NCBI RefSeq assembly: GCF_029783845.1
Contig: NZ_LWID01000001.1
Location: 930,001 to 994,000, forward strand
Source: Volucribacter amazonae
Lineage (GTDB): Bacteria; Pseudomonadota; Gammaproteobacteria; Enterobacterales; Pasteurellaceae
Direction: 5' to 3'
DNA length: 64,000 nucleotides
Both the position numbers and the translations under genes were made by a program. The notes beneath the pieces were generated by a model. It saw only the letters and a program-made list of their open reading frames with translations. It made no database searches and had not been told where the DNA came from. This document shows positions 38,010 to 48,691 of the stretch, one piece after another (within the stretch, counting starts at the first letter, position 1; every line of letters starts with the position of its first letter).

Positions 38010-38729
38010 TTATTCACAACCACCAAAACGGCGATGACGCTGTTGATAGCTGATTAATGCTTGTTCAAAAATATGTTGATCAAAATCAGGCCAAAGCACA
38101 TCGGTAAAATAAAATTCTGCGTAGGCAATTTGCCATAATAAAAAATTACTAATGCGTTGTTCACCACTAGTACGAATCAAGAGATCCACTGGTGGTTGAT
38201 CTTGGGTAACCAACACTTGTTGAAAATGCTGTTGATCAATGTGTTCTGGCTCTAACTGCCCTTGTTTTACTTGTTTAGCAAGCTGTTTCGTTGCCTGTAA
38301 AATATCCCAACAACCACTATAATTCGCTGCAATATTTAGCATAAGTGCGGTGTTATTTTCAGTTAATTTTTCAGCTTTCTTAATTTTTTCTTGTAAATTT
38401 TCACTAAACTGAGAAACATCGCCTAAAATCTTTAGACAGATATTATTTTTATGCAATTTCCCTACTTCTAAGTCTAAGGCTTGCATAAATAAATTCATCA
38501 AGGAACTCACTTCAGTTTCAGGACGTCCCCAATTTTCCTGACTAAAAGCATATAATGTGAGATGCTTTATCCCCATTTTTAGGGCATAACCCACCGATTG
38601 GCGTACCGCATTTACGGCATTTTTATGCCCAAAAATACGCATTTTTCCTTTTTGTTTCGCCCAACGACCATTACCGTCCATAATAATTGCAACGTGTTGA
38701 GGAATATTATCAGGATCTAATTGTTTCAT
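38010..38729 (-). CDS. uppS: Undecaprenyl diphosphate synthase UppS (IspU)
   Basis: This cis-prenyltransferase makes the C55 lipid carrier for peptidoglycan and LPS. The ATG at 38729 gives 239 residues starting [20 protein letters not shown], with catalytic D18 in the motif MDGNGRW. The longer frame begins with GTG at 38765 and adds 12 residues without a better ribosome site, so the shorter form is chosen. The C-terminal [20 protein letters not shown] is the diphosphate-binding signature. An uptake signal lies at 38343-38351. Confidence 0.96.
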   Translation of the reverse strand: MKQLDPDNIPQHVAIIMDGNGRWAKQKGKMRIFGHKNAVNAVRQSVGYALKMGIKHLTLYAFSQENWGRPETEVSSLMNLFMQALDLEVGKLHKNNICLKILGDVSQFSENLQEKIKKAEKLTENNTALMLNIAANYSGCWDILQATKQLAKQVKQGQLEPEHIDQQHFQQVLVTQDQPPVDLLIRTSGEQRISNFLLWQIAYAEFYFTDVLWPDFDQHIFEQALISYQQRHRRFGGCE

Positions 38730-38807
38730 TAAGTACTCGTTAAGTATTATTTTTTCGTCAATCACATATCAATAATCAACATTTCGCACACTATAGCATA
38801 AGCCAGC

Positions 38808-40004
38808 TTAATCTGAAAAACTTAAAATATATTGTTGTGCCATTTGACGAGCAAGATGATCTAGCTCTATAACCTGTTCAATACAATCAATTTTTTGTGG
38901 TGAAATAGTTTCAAGCACATATCGGTTAACTCGAGCAATATCGGTAAATCTAATTTGCTCCGCTAAAAACGCAGCCACCGCAATTTCATTCGACGCATTT
39001 ATTGCTGTAGTGGCGTATTGCCCCGCTTTAAATGCCTCTATAGCTAATCGCAAACAAGGATAACGTTGATAATCTGGTGGCATAAAAGTCAACCCCGCAA
39101 GTTGATAAAAATCTAAAGGTTCAACGCCTGCATATATTCGCTGTGGATACGCCATAGTATGTGCAATTGGCGTACGCATATCAGGGTTACCCATTTGAGC
39201 AAGTACCGAGCCATCAAGATAACGTACCATAGAATGGATAATAGATTGTGGGTGAATAATCACTTCCATTTCATCTTCACTTGCATTGAACAACCAACGG
39301 GCTTCAATATATTCTAATCCTTTATTCATCATGGTCGCAGAATCAACGGAAATTTTTTGCCCCATTGACCAATTTGGGTGTGCCACTGCTTGTGCTGGTG
39401 TAATTTCGGCAAATTCCGCTAGGGGCTTATGACGAAATGGGCCTCCCGATCCTGTAAGGACAATGTTACTGATCCCTAATTCAGATAAAGGACAAAACCC
39501 AATCTGTTGTTGAGCAGCTAAAGGTAAAGCCTGAAAAATGGCATTATGCTCACTATCTACTGGCAATAACTCCGCTTTATGTTGGCGGACTTGTTGCATA
39601 AATAAGCCACCACAGGTAACCAATGCTTCTTTATTGGCTAATAATACTCGCTTCCCTGCTTTTATTGCAGCTAATGTAGGCAATAAACCCGCTGCCCCCA
39701 CAATCGCTGCCATAACCTGATCTACCTCAGGGTGAGAGGCTAACTCACAAATTGCTTGCATACCGCTTAACACTTTAGTCGCAGATTGATAATCTACTAA
39801 TTGTTGCTGTAATATTTTCGCCGCTTGCGGATCGGCTAAAGCAACAAAGTGCGGTTTAAATTGCAAACATTGTTGCAACATTGACGGAACATTCTTTCCC
39901 CCCACTAAAGCAAAAACTTGATATTGTTGAGGGTTATGTTCAATAACAGAAAGTGTACTTTTACCGATAGATCCTGTCGAACCAAGAATAGTGATTTTTT
40001 TCAT
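38808..40004 (-). CDS. dxr: 1-deoxy-D-xylulose 5-phosphate reductoisomerase
   Basis: This is the first committed enzyme of the MEP isoprenoid pathway. Starting at MKKITILG (40004) gives 398 residues, the E. coli length; seven extra upstream codons lack support. NADPH-binding [20 protein letters not shown] opens the protein. Metal and substrate residues lie in [37 protein letters not shown] and [12 protein letters not shown]. It is paired with uppS, the downstream user of isoprenoids. Confidence 0.97.
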   Translation of the reverse strand: MKKITILGSTGSIGKSTLSVIEHNPQQYQVFALVGGKNVPSMLQQCLQFKPHFVALADPQAAKILQQQLVDYQSATKVLSGMQAICELASHPEVDQVMAAIVGAAGLLPTLAAIKAGKRVLLANKEALVTCGGLFMQQVRQHKAELLPVDSEHNAIFQALPLAAQQQIGFCPLSELGISNIVLTGSGGPFRHKPLAEFAEITPAQAVAHPNWSMGQKISVDSATMMNKGLEYIEARWLFNASEDEMEVIIHPQSIIHSMVRYLDGSVLAQMGNPDMRTPIAHTMAYPQRIYAGVEPLDFYQLAGLTFMPPDYQRYPCLRLAIEAFKAGQYATTAINASNEIAVAAFLAEQIRFTDIARVNRYVLETISPQKIDCIEQVIELDHLARQMAQQYILSFSD

Positions 40005-40078
40005 TTTTCTCTTGAGGGCTAACATAAAGAAAAAGCAGGAACAATGATTGTCCCTACTTGATAGAAAATAATAACAAA

Positions 40079-40636
40079 TTAAAAATCCATTAATTCTTTT
40101 TCTTTATCCGCTAAAGTCTCATCAACTTTCTTAATATAAAGATCGGTGATTTTTTGGATTTCATCTTGAGCTTTGCGTTCTTCATCTTCAGTGATTTCTT
40201 TATCTTTCAACAATGCCTTAATTTTATCATTGGCATCACGGCGTACATTACGAATCGCAATTTTGCCTTGTTCACCTTCACCTTTTACAATTTTAATTAA
40301 ATCACGACGACGCTCTTCAGTTAATGGTGGTAACGGAACACGAATGGTTGTTCCCGCAGAAGAAGGATTTAACCCTAAATCTGAAGTTAAGATCGCTTTC
40401 TCTACCGTCTGAATTAAAGAACGATCAAATACCGTTACTGCTAAAGTACGAGCATCTTCTGCAACCACATTAGCTAACTGACGTAATGGAGTAGCCGCAC
40501 CATAATAATCCACTTGAATACCATCTAATAAACTTGGTTGAGCACGTCCTGTACGGATTTTTGCAATATGCCCTTTAAAGGTTTCTAGGCTTTTTTCCAT
40601 ACGCTCTTGTGTATCTTTTTTAATCTCGTTAATCAC
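40079..40636 (-). CDS. frr: Ribosome recycling factor
   Basis: This tRNA-shaped protein, with EF-G, splits ribosomes after termination. It has 185 residues, the standard length. [20 protein letters not shown] and the helix ending [15 protein letters not shown] are diagnostic. It lies 24 bp downstream of pyrH, the usual pairing. Confidence 0.98.
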   Translation of the reverse strand: MINEIKKDTQERMEKSLETFKGHIAKIRTGRAQPSLLDGIQVDYYGAATPLRQLANVVAEDARTLAVTVFDRSLIQTVEKAILTSDLGLNPSSAGTTIRVPLPPLTEERRRDLIKIVKGEGEQGKIAIRNVRRDANDKIKALLKDKEITEDEERKAQDEIQKITDLYIKKVDETLADKEKELMDF

Positions 40637-40660
40637 GTTGTTTCCTTATTTAATGTTAGA

Positions 40661-41377
40661 TTAATTACAAATTAAAGTGCCTTCATTTTCGCCCAATACG
40701 ACGCGTTTTAATGCACCCGATTTACTCATATTAAATACTCTAATTGGTAAACCATGATCCCTTGCCAAAGTAAAAGCCGCTAAATCCATGACTTGTAGCT
40801 CACGTTCAATGACATCGGCATAAGATAATTGCTGATATAATTTAGCCTGTGGATTTTTTACAGGATCACAATCATAGACCCCATCAACTTTAGTCGCTTT
40901 TAACACCACATCAGCCTCAATTTCAATACCACGTAAACAAGCCGCTGAATCAGTGGTAAAAAATGGGCTTCCTGTTCCTGCTGAAAAAATCACAACGCGC
41001 TTTTCGCGTAACATTTTAATGGCTTCTGACCAGTTATAGGTATCACAAATACCATTTAATTGAAAAGCTGACATCAATTTTGCATTAACATCCGCACGAT
41101 GTAAAGAATCACGCATAGCTAAACCATTCATTACGGTCGCCAACATTCCCATATGATCGCCAACTACTCGATTCATACCTGCTTTTGCCAATTTAGCCCC
41201 ACGGAATAAATTACCACCGCCAAGTACTACACCAACCTCAACGCCCAATTCAACTAATTCTTTAATTTCCAATGCCATACGATCTAATATAGAAGGATCA
41301 ATACCAAATCCCTCCTCGCCCTGTAAGGCTTCACCGCTTAATTTCAGCAAAATTCGTTTATACACTGGCTTGCTCAT
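40661..41377 (-). CDS. pyrH: UMP kinase
   Basis: This amino acid kinase-family enzyme phosphorylates UMP. It has 238 residues. [20 protein letters not shown] opens it, [17 protein letters not shown] follows, and [17 protein letters not shown] lies near residue 160. It is the first gene here of the minus-strand operon. rpsB and tsf, which precede it in E. coli, are absent; a repeat-rich gap lies upstream. Confidence 0.98.
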   Translation of the reverse strand: MSKPVYKRILLKLSGEALQGEEGFGIDPSILDRMALEIKELVELGVEVGVVLGGGNLFRGAKLAKAGMNRVVGDHMGMLATVMNGLAMRDSLHRADVNAKLMSAFQLNGICDTYNWSEAIKMLREKRVVIFSAGTGSPFFTTDSAACLRGIEIEADVVLKATKVDGVYDCDPVKNPQAKLYQQLSYADVIERELQVMDLAAFTLARDHGLPIRVFNMSKSGALKRVVLGENEGTLICN

Positions 41378-41594
41378 TATTTACTCCTCAAGGATTATGG
41401 ACATAAAATTCTTGTTATTATAAATCATCATTGCTATTGAGAAAATAGCCAAAGCTATAACAGTATCTTGTAACAACAAATTTTTCTTCAAGAGATGCGA
41501 AAAAAATTTTAACTAATAACCATACAAGCTACTTCCTTTGGCTTAATCCCACTGAACGGCTATACATTTATTTAATCAAAACAAATACATCATC

Positions 41595-41690
41595 ATTTCA
41601 ACTTGAAATAAAGGTAAGGCAGTAGAAAACAGTACAAAGAGTACAGCGAGACGAGCCAACACTGCATTATTTTGAAGTGAGGCGACTATA
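41595..41690. repeat. Decayed Correia-like repeat
   Basis: ATTTCAACTTGAAATAAAGG is followed by AAAACAGTACAAAGAGTACA, AGACGAGCCAAC and GAGGCGACTATA. The centre and right end align with copies 1-3, while the left end is degraded. Confidence 0.7.
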
Positions 41691-41752
41691 AATCCAAAAT
41701 CTACGAAAATCCACATAGTTTTACCTCATTAACTTTGATATACTCAATCAAC

Positions 41753-41822
41753 TATAATCGTTTTAATGTGAAATAAAACAAAGCAAGCCAAATTGGATTA
41801 TTTCAAAGTAGAACGGTTATAT
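41753..41822. repeat. Internally deleted Correia-like repeat
   Basis: TATAATCGTTTTAATGTGAA on the left and TATTTCAAAGTAGAACGG, TTATATA on the right keep both ends, but most of the centre is missing (about 70 bp remain). Confidence 0.55.
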
Positions 41823-41911
41823 AAGCGAACAAATAAGCTACTTTGCTTATTTAAATTCTCACTCAAAATTAACCGCTCTTATCGGTACTAGAGCTTAGGA
41901 GGACTTGAAAA

Positions 41912-42955
41912 TTGAAAGCATTACTCGCCAGAATTGTTAAAACCTTATCCATCACTGCCTTAACGCTATTTAGCTGTTCTAGCTTTGCCAATCAAAAACT
42001 TTATGTTTATAACTGGACAGAATATATTCCCACTAGCCTACTTAATGAATTCACACGTGAAACAGGTATTGAGGTCATTTACTCAACCTTTGAAAGTAAC
42101 GAAGAAATGTATTCAAAACTTAAATTAACAGGTGGCAGTTACGACTTAGTCTTCCCTTCAAGCTATTACGTCGGAAAAATGGCAAAAGAGGGTATGTTAC
42201 AAAAAATTGATCACAGTAAATTACAAAATATTAAGCAAATTACCCCAAGTCTATTAAACAAAGACTTTGATCCTGACAATCACTATTCACTACCTTATAT
42301 TTATGGTTTAACTGGATTAGGAGTTAATAGTGCCGCTATTGATCCAACGAAAATTACCAGTTGGGCTGATTTATGGAAACCTGAATACAAAGGGCGTCTC
42401 TTATTAACCAACGATTCTCGAGAAGTCTTTCATTTTGCCTTGTTACTTGATGGCAATTCTCCCAATACTACCAATGAAAAAGAAATAAAATCCGCTTATG
42501 AACGTTTAAAAACACTGATACCAAATGTTTTGGCTTTTAATTCAGATTCTCCAGAAGTACCTTATTTACAAGGCGAGGTTGATTTTGGTATGGTTTGGAA
42601 TGGCTCTGCTTATCGTGCAACCAAAGAAAATCCTAATTTTAAATTTATTTATCCAAAAGAAGGCGCTATTTTTTGGATGGACAATTATGCTATCCCTGTT
42701 AATGCCAAAAACGTAGAACAGGCGTATAAATTTATTGATTTTATGTTACGTCCAGAAAATGCCAAAGTAGTTATTGATACCATGGGTTTTTCTATGCCAA
42801 ATGAAGGCGTTAAAGCTCTACTCAGCGAAGAAGATGCTAATAATCCGATTTTATTCCCGCCTGAGCAAGAAGTAAAAAAAGGCATTTTGCAAGCTGACGT
42901 AGGAGATGCTATTGATATTTATGAAAAATACTGGAATAGATTAAGAACGAAATAA
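41912..42955 (+). CDS. potD: Spermidine/putrescine-binding periplasmic protein PotD
   Basis: This is the solute-binding protein of the polyamine ABC importer. It has 347 residues (E. coli 348) with a signal peptide ending SFAN. The mature start [20 protein letters not shown] is typical, as are [18 protein letters not shown] and [12 protein letters not shown]. The start codon is TTG at 41912 with a strong AGGAGG nine bases upstream; no ATG fits. The potABC genes are not adjacent, so it is an orphan here, or a second copy. A strong terminator follows. Confidence 0.94.
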   Translation: MKALLARIVKTLSITALTLFSCSSFANQKLYVYNWTEYIPTSLLNEFTRETGIEVIYSTFESNEEMYSKLKLTGGSYDLVFPSSYYVGKMAKEGMLQKIDHSKLQNIKQITPSLLNKDFDPDNHYSLPYIYGLTGLGVNSAAIDPTKITSWADLWKPEYKGRLLLTNDSREVFHFALLLDGNSPNTTNEKEIKSAYERLKTLIPNVLAFNSDSPEVPYLQGEVDFGMVWNGSAYRATKENPNFKFIYPKEGAIFWMDNYAIPVNAKNVEQAYKFIDFMLRPENAKVVIDTMGFSMPNEGVKALLSEEDANNPILFPPEQEVKKGILQADVGDAIDIYEKYWNRLRTK

Positions 42956-42961
42956 AACAAC

Positions 42962-42992
42962 AATTATTCGTGGTTAATAGCCACGAATAATT
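42962..42992. terminator. Bidirectional terminator between potD and suhB
   Basis: AATTATTCGTGG and CCACGAATAATT form a perfect 12-bp stem with a 7-base loop. A/T-rich flanks let it serve both convergent genes. Confidence 0.9.
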
Positions 42993-43035
42993 TTATACCT
43001 AAAAATCATACATTGATTAAGCTGTTTACTATTTC

Positions 43036-43836
43036 TTAACCTTTTAACTCGCTGGTATAAGGTTGAATTTTAGTAAGAATACTTTTCACGATGCGAGCCG
43101 ATCCTGCCACAATATGCCCATTGGTCAAATAATTTGGCGATCCCAAATAATCACAGACTAAACCGCCAGCTTCACGCACAATAAGCTCGCCTGCGGCACA
43201 ATCCCAAGGCTTTAAACCTATCTCAAAAAAACCATCAACACGTCCCGCTGCGGTATAACACAAATCTAATGCAGCAGAACCCGTACGGCGAAAATCCGCA
43301 CAATAATCAATTAAATCTTTAAGCATCGCAAAATGCATTGGCATATATTTACTTTGTTTAAACGGGAAACCTGTAGCAAGAATAGCGCCTTGCAATTCAG
43401 TTTTACTGTCAATACGTAAGCGACTATCATTGAGTTTTGCCCCTTCGCCTCGTATCGCAGTAAATAATTCATTACAAATTGGATCATACACAACGCCGAC
43501 TTCCGTACGCCCTTTAACTCGGATAGCAATAGAAACAGAGAAATGTGGAAAACCATTAATGAAGTTGGTTGTACCATCTAGTGGATCAATGATCCATTGA
43601 ACATCAGCTTGTTTACCTTCAATAGCACCAGACTCTTCACCGATAATAGTATGTTCAGGATAAGATTTCTGAATAATCTCAATAATGGCTTGTTCAGCTG
43701 CATTATCAATATTAGTAACATAATCATTTGCCATTTTTTGCGTTGTTTTAATTTCATCACGACGCTCATAACCTTTGGCAATAATATTGCCTGCTTTTCG
43801 TGCCGCACGAATAGCGATATTTAACATTGGATTCAT
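43036..43836 (-). CDS. suhB: Inositol-1-monophosphatase SuhB
   Basis: This Mg-dependent phosphatase has 266 residues. In E. coli SuhB also takes part in rRNA transcription antitermination. The metal-binding motifs are HTIIGEESGAIEG, IIDPLDGTTNFINGFPHF and KPWDCAAGELIVREAGG. The gene is convergent with potD and divergent from rne across a 446-bp gap. Confidence 0.95.
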   Translation of the reverse strand: MNPMLNIAIRAARKAGNIIAKGYERRDEIKTTQKMANDYVTNIDNAAEQAIIEIIQKSYPEHTIIGEESGAIEGKQADVQWIIDPLDGTTNFINGFPHFSVSIAIRVKGRTEVGVVYDPICNELFTAIRGEGAKLNDSRLRIDSKTELQGAILATGFPFKQSKYMPMHFAMLKDLIDYCADFRRTGSAALDLCYTAAGRVDGFFEIGLKPWDCAAGELIVREAGGLVCDYLGSPNYLTNGHIVAGSARIVKSILTKIQPYTSELKG

Positions 43837-44282
43837 AATTCCACCAGATTTTAAAGAACAAAGAAAAGGGGGTTATTATAAAATGTTTAACGTCAAATTG
43901 CGAGTAGTATCTTTTAAAAACTTACCTTGCCAAATCAGGTAAATAAGTGTGATAATAACAAGCATTTTTTAGAAATTAACTAAAAAATATTGCACAATTA
44001 GTAGCCTATATGGCTGATTTTGGACGCAGTGTCGGCGTAAGACGTCTAAATAATTTTATTTTTACTGCCGAATAAATGTAACGTCATTCTTGCAAAAGCA
44101 ATAAAACCAGATTTTGTTTATTAAAACAACTAGTTTATATGTTAATAGATTTGTTTTAATAGGCTATCAATGCACCCAGCAACTGACAGTCGAGAGATTG
44201 GCATAGCGACAGACACGAGGTCGATAGCGAAGAAAGTGCGGTTATAATTCGGTTTATTTTTAGATAATAATGAGAATTTATA
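43837..44282 (+). promoter_or_regulatory. Long leader region upstream of rne
   Basis: This 446-bp gap holds no gene. It includes AT-rich promoter-like DNA and, nearer rne, a more GC-rich stretch (about 44165-44245) with an uptake signal at 44234-44242. E. coli rne has a long 5' untranslated region through which RNase E cuts its own message. A similar feedback leader is plausible here on position and length only. Confidence 0.4.
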
Positions 44283-47219
44283 ATGAAAAGAATGTTAATT
44301 AATGCAACTCAAAAAGAAGAGTTGCGCGTTGCTCTCGTTGATGGACAACGCTTATTTGACCTAGATATTGAAAGTCCAGGACATGAACAAAAAAAAGCCA
44401 ACATCTACAAAGGGAAAATTACACGTATTGAACCAAGCCTAGAAGCGGCTTTTGTGGATTATGGTGCAGAACGCCATGGTTTTCTACCTTTAAAAGAAAT
44501 TGCTCGTGAGTATTTTCCTGAAGGTTATGTTTATCAAGGTCGTCCTAATATTCGTGATATTTTATCCGAGGGACAAGAATTAATCGTTCAGGTAAATAAG
44601 GAAGAAAGAGGTAATAAAGGTGCAGCTTTAACTACCTTTATTTCTTTAGCCGGCAGTTATTTAGTGATTATGCCAAATAACCCTCGAGCTGGTGGAATTT
44701 CTCGCCGAATTGAAGGCGATGAACGTTTGGAACTAAAAGAGGCTTTAAGCTATTTAGATGTACCAGAAGGCGTTGGTTTGATTGTGCGTACCGCTGGGGT
44801 AGGAAAATCACCTGAAGAACTACAATGGGATTTAAAAGTTTTATTACATCATTGGGAAGCCATTAAACAAGCCTCAGAAAGCCGTCCTGCTCCTTTTTTA
44901 ATCCATCAAGAAAGTGATGTGATCGTCCGTGCTATTCGTGATTATTTACGTCGAGATATTGGCGAAATCTTAATTGATAGCCCGAAAGTTTACGAAAAAG
45001 CCAAAGCACATATTAAACTTGTGCGCCCCGACTTTATTAACCGAGTAAAATTATATCAAGGCGAAGCACCTTTATTTAGTCATTATCAAATTGAATCTCA
45101 AATTGAATCTGCTTTCCAACGTGAAGTACGTTTGCCTTCTGGTGGTTCTATTGTCATTGATGTTACCGAAGCATTAACAGCGATTGACATTAACTCGGCG
45201 CGTTCAACCCGAGGGGTAGATATAGAGGAAACAGCACTGAATACCAATCTTGAAGCGGCTGATGAAATAGCCCGTCAATTACGTTTACGAGATTTAGGCG
45301 GATTAATTGTTATTGATTTTATTGATATGACCCCCGTCCGTCATCAACGAGAAGTAGAAAATCGTATTCGTGATGCAGTACGTCAGGATCGGGCGAGAAT
45401 CCAAATTAGTCGTATTTCTCGCTTTGGCTTATTAGAAATGTCTCGCCAACGCCTTAGCCCATCATTAGGCGAATCTTCACATCATGTTTGCCCTCGTTGT
45501 CAAGGAACAGGCAAAATTCGTGATAATGAATCTTTATCCTTATCTATTTTACGTTTACTTGAAGAAGAGGCGTTAAAAGAAAATACTAAGCAAGTACGCA
45601 CCATTGTTCCAGTAGAAATTGCTTCTTATTTGCTCAATGAAAAACGAAAAGCCGTTCGTGATATAGAACGTCGTCATGATGTTGATGTCATTGTTGTACC
45701 AAATGAAGCAATGGAAACACCACACTTCAATGTTTATCGCGTTAGAGATGGCGAAGATATTAGTGTATTAAGTTATAACCTTGCTAAACTTTATGATAAT
45801 AATGATGAACATTATTCAGCGGAAGAATGTTTAATTTCTCGTTCTAGTGAACCTGCTGTTACCACCGAAACTATTGCTGAAAATGCAGCAGTATCGCTAA
45901 CGATTTCCTCTCCTGCCCCAACCCCAACAAACAAAGCTAAAAAGGTTAATAAACCATCATTGCTTACACGCTTATTACAAGCATTAAAAGGCTTATTTAC
46001 TGATGAACAAGCTCAAGGGCAGAAAAAACAAACCAGTAATCGTAACAATCGTCGCAACGATCGTCGAACAACTAATCGCAGTCGTAACCGCAATGAAAAT
46101 GTTGAACGCAATCGTAATGAAGATAATCGTACTGCTAATGAAAAAACCGATAATCGCAATAAACTTGAGCGGAATAATAAGCGCAACAATCGCAAAGGAA
46201 ATAGCTCTAACGAGGTTACAACAGAAACACCAAATGTGGTGCCAAATGTAGTAAAAGAGGAACATAGTACAGAAGAGCAAATTATGGCTCGCCGTCCTCG
46301 TCGTGAATTGCGTAAAAAAGTGCGTATTGACAATAACCCTATTGAAGAAAATAATGCAACACCTATCGCAACTCAAGAGCAACCTGTGGTTACCCACAAT
46401 GAAAAATCGTCAATGACTTCAAGTGAAGATTCTTTACCTGATTTAAACAGCAATACGTCATTGACAAATATAAACTCAAATAACGAAGTGGATAATTCTG
46501 TAAATGAAACAGAAAATCATGATAAAGAGCGCCGTACACGCCGTATGCCTCGCCATTTGCGTATCAACAACCAACGTCGTTATCGTAATAACCAAACAGA
46601 AAAAGCCCCTATGCCATTATTCTTGGCTGTGGCTTCTCCTGAATTAGCTAGTGGCAAAGTTTGGGTAAACCAACCAAATATAAACAACACCGCGCAGACG
46701 AATTTCATGTCAGTAGATGAATTGCTACAACACCAAGAGCAGCAAAATAAAAATGCTGACTTAAGTGTACCTGCGACAACTTGGTTACCGACACAATCAG
46801 AGCACTCACAGCCATTCAATGCTTTTGTTACACAACCCGCTAATGAATCCGTAGAAAAGAAAATCCAAGGATCATTAGAAAAGTTAGAGCAACAAACGCC
46901 TAGCACAGCACAACTGCTAAGTGAACACTCACTCAGTGAACTACAACAGGAACAGACAAATCAAAAGCCAATTCAGACCACAGAAACAACTGAATTTCAA
47001 CGTGATTATGTCTTTACTGGGCGTTTAGGTACAATTTCTGCCATTGAGCATACCAAAGCAGAGATGACCCTCGCCCAAGCAAGCGAACAGCCTCTATCCA
47101 CTTTTGAGATAAAACAATGGCAAGAATCCCGCTATTATTTCCATGGCAAAGGAATGGCGGGACATCATAGTGCCATTAGCCATGTTTATGCTGAACCTAC
47201 TCAAGCTAAAATTGATTAA
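44283..47219 (+). CDS. rne: Ribonuclease E
   Basis: RNase E is the endonuclease that organises the RNA degradosome. It has 978 residues (E. coli 1061). The N-terminal catalytic half has the S1 domain ([20 protein letters not shown]), catalytic D302 in [10 protein letters not shown] with the second Asp in [10 protein letters not shown], and the Zn-link C403-P-R-C406. The C-terminal half is low-complexity and Arg/Asn-rich (about 590-680), as expected for RNA-binding scaffold. The last segment, [19 protein letters not shown], resembles the PNPase-binding tail of the E. coli enzyme. Length excludes RNase G. Confidence 0.95.
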   Translation: MKRMLINATQKEELRVALVDGQRLFDLDIESPGHEQKKANIYKGKITRIEPSLEAAFVDYGAERHGFLPLKEIAREYFPEGYVYQGRPNIRDILSEGQELIVQVNKEERGNKGAALTTFISLAGSYLVIMPNNPRAGGISRRIEGDERLELKEALSYLDVPEGVGLIVRTAGVGKSPEELQWDLKVLLHHWEAIKQASESRPAPFLIHQESDVIVRAIRDYLRRDIGEILIDSPKVYEKAKAHIKLVRPDFINRVKLYQGEAPLFSHYQIESQIESAFQREVRLPSGGSIVIDVTEALTAIDINSARSTRGVDIEETALNTNLEAADEIARQLRLRDLGGLIVIDFIDMTPVRHQREVENRIRDAVRQDRARIQISRISRFGLLEMSRQRLSPSLGESSHHVCPRCQGTGKIRDNESLSLSILRLLEEEALKENTKQVRTIVPVEIASYLLNEKRKAVRDIERRHDVDVIVVPNEAMETPHFNVYRVRDGEDISVLSYNLAKLYDNNDEHYSAEECLISRSSEPAVTTETIAENAAVSLTISSPAPTPTNKAKKVNKPSLLTRLLQALKGLFTDEQAQGQKKQTSNRNNRRNDRRTTNRSRNRNENVERNRNEDNRTANEKTDNRNKLERNNKRNNRKGNSSNEVTTETPNVVPNVVKEEHSTEEQIMARRPRRELRKKVRIDNNPIEENNATPIATQEQPVVTHNEKSSMTSSEDSLPDLNSNTSLTNINSNNEVDNSVNETENHDKERRTRRMPRHLRINNQRRYRNNQTEKAPMPLFLAVASPELASGKVWVNQPNINNTAQTNFMSVDELLQHQEQQNKNADLSVPATTWLPTQSEHSQPFNAFVTQPANESVEKKIQGSLEKLEQQTPSTAQLLSEHSLSELQQEQTNQKPIQTTETTEFQRDYVFTGRLGTISAIEHTKAEMTLAQASEQPLSTFEIKQWQESRYYFHGKGMAGHHSAISHVYAEPTQAKID

Positions 47220-47241
47220 CACTCAGCAATAACAATAAATA

Positions 47242-47280
47242 AAGGCATAACAGAAAAAATTTCTGCTATGCCTTATTTTA
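47242..47280. terminator. Bidirectional terminator between rne and the YajG-type gene
   Basis: AAGGCATA plus ACAGAAA pair with TTTCTG plus CTATGCCTT around an AAAT-rich loop, followed by TATTTTA. It serves two convergent genes. Confidence 0.8.
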
Positions 47281-47321
47281 ACTTAAAATAGATATAAATT
47301 AGACCGCACTTTTTTATAAAG

Positions 47322-47924
47322 TTAACGAGAATACTGCTGAATAGCTTGGCTAATTTCTTGATCTTGATAAATATTTTGTGTGATTTCGTTTAATGTTGCG
47401 GTAAGCACATTTTGAATTTCGTTGTTTTTGGCGGAAAACACACCTTCTTGAGTACGAGAAGCGGTCATTGTTTTGTTAAATTGTCCTTTTGCTCCTTGTA
47501 TTTGGATTTCAAGTTGGATTTTGCTGGTAATTTTGTAACGTAAATTACCTTGTTCTACATTTGCGTAAAATTCTTTGACATTCACAATCACATTAGTATT
47601 GGATTGGGCTGGTGGGGTAATGCGAAAACCTTTGCTATTTAGATCCTGTTGTAGGATTTGTTGAAATAGTTGGGTTACACTTGGTGATGAAGTAAGTTTG
47701 ATAACCTTTTCTTGTTCTACATAGCTTGCCACTTCAGGTTGTGGGCGAAGATCTCGTGCAACAATATTTAAGGTCGCTTGTGCTTGGTTTGCAATGTTAA
47801 ATTGTACGTTTGGTGCAATAGGTGTGAAGTACAATGTTGTGCTGGTTTGGTTTTGGCAAGCACTTAAACCTAGGCTTGCAATGAATAACGCGGTAAGTGC
47901 AAGGGATTTCGTGGTTTTTATCAT
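47322..47924 (-). CDS. yajG: YajG-family lipoprotein
   Basis: This is a lipoprotein of about 200 residues. The ATG at 47924 (MIKTTKSLALTALFIASLG) has GGAG upstream; five earlier codons start with TTG and are not favoured. The lipobox is LSAC. The remainder matches the YajG pattern: a short N-terminal strand (YFTPIAPNVQF), a central VKLTSSPSVTQLFQQIL-like region and a C-terminal NIYQDQEISQAIQ. It is divergent from bolA, as in E. coli, which supports the name. The function is unknown. Confidence 0.85.
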   Translation of the reverse strand: MIKTTKSLALTALFIASLGLSACQNQTSTTLYFTPIAPNVQFNIANQAQATLNIVARDLRPQPEVASYVEQEKVIKLTSSPSVTQLFQQILQQDLNSKGFRITPPAQSNTNVIVNVKEFYANVEQGNLRYKITSKIQLEIQIQGAKGQFNKTMTASRTQEGVFSAKNNEIQNVLTATLNEITQNIYQDQEISQAIQQYSR

Positions 47925-48014
47925 AGATGAAAACTCCAAAAAAGAAATAAAACTTTTGATAATATTGGGTAGAATATATAATTTCTTCTTTTATTTTACA
48001 AGAGAGAGGTCAAG

Positions 48015-48320
48015 GTGGAACAGCAATTAACCGATAAAATTTATACGCAATTTACACCGCACTTTTTACAAATAAACAATGAAAGTCATATGCACAGTTC
48101 AGGTAAAGGGGCAAATTCACATTTTCGTATTGTGTTAGTTACCGATGATTTTTTAGGTGTAAGCAAAGTTGCTCGTCATCAGCAAATTTATCAGCTTTTT
48201 GCATCAGAATTACAAAATGGGATTCATGCGTTAGCTTTACATTTATATACTTTAGCGGAATGGGAAAAGTTAAATCAGCAAGCACCTTTGTCGCCTAATT
48301 GTATGGGAATTGGTCAATAA
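48015..48320 (+). CDS. bolA: BolA-family protein
   Basis: This 101-residue protein works with monothiol glutaredoxins in iron-sulfur handling and, in E. coli, in stress morphology. HMHSSGKGANSHFRIVLVTD and FLGVSKVARHQQIYQLFASE are the BolA fold signatures with the conserved His. The start is GTG at 48015 after AGAGAGG. An uptake signal (48056-48064) overlaps codons 14-17. The yajG-bolA divergent pair is conserved in gammaproteobacteria. Confidence 0.93.
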   Translation: MEQQLTDKIYTQFTPHFLQINNESHMHSSGKGANSHFRIVLVTDDFLGVSKVARHQQIYQLFASELQNGIHALALHLYTLAEWEKLNQQAPLSPNCMGIGQ

Positions 48321-48691
48321 CTACCTTTTTAGAGGTATTTTTATTCGTTGAAAGAAAAACGATTTTTGATGTACTTCAAAAAAATAGATTTTTTTTCAGG
48401 AAAAGCTGGCTTGAAAGTGGCAAGATGCTTATTCTTTCGCTAAAATAAGTCGCTTTATTTTTAAATGAATTTTTTAGCTATTTGGTTTTAATGTCAATTT
48501 TATCCCCTAAATAGCGAAATACAGAATTTGAGTTTTATTCTTAGTGGTTGGAGTACAGATTGTTGTTAATGCGTATTATTTCGTAATTAATGTATTTTTC
48601 TGTCATAAAAGCCCTTACTCAAGACGAGGTTATAACTGGCTAGTTCAGTTATAGCTATATTTTCAATCTAACCGAAAGTAGTGCAAACAAT
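48321..48691 (+). promoter_or_regulatory. nqr operon upstream region
   Basis: This 371-bp AT-rich gap must contain the nqr promoter. The notable feature is the perfect palindrome at 48631-48653 (separate entry). I see no gene in it. Confidence 0.5.
48631..48653. promoter_or_regulatory. Perfect palindrome upstream of nqrA, candidate operator
   Basis: TATAACTG and CAGTTATA are perfect 8-bp arms around a 7-base spacer, 39 bp before the nqrA start. No T run follows, so a regulator site is more likely than a terminator. I do not recognise the regulator. Confidence 0.45.

Larger units (their letters stand above)
41378..41911. other. Divergent pyrH / potD intergenic region with decayed repeats
   Basis: This 534-bp region contains two degraded relatives of the Correia-like repeat (separate entries) and otherwise AT-rich sequence with the promoters for pyrH (left) and potD (right). 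I see no gene. Confidence 0.55.

Noticed and set aside
45993..46397. Antisense frames within rne
   Set aside because: They arise from the low-complexity Arg/Asn-rich codons of the rne scaffold region and have no independent support.
44283..47219. RNase G instead of RNase E
   Set aside because: At 978 residues with a long disordered C-terminal half it is too long for RNase G (about 490).
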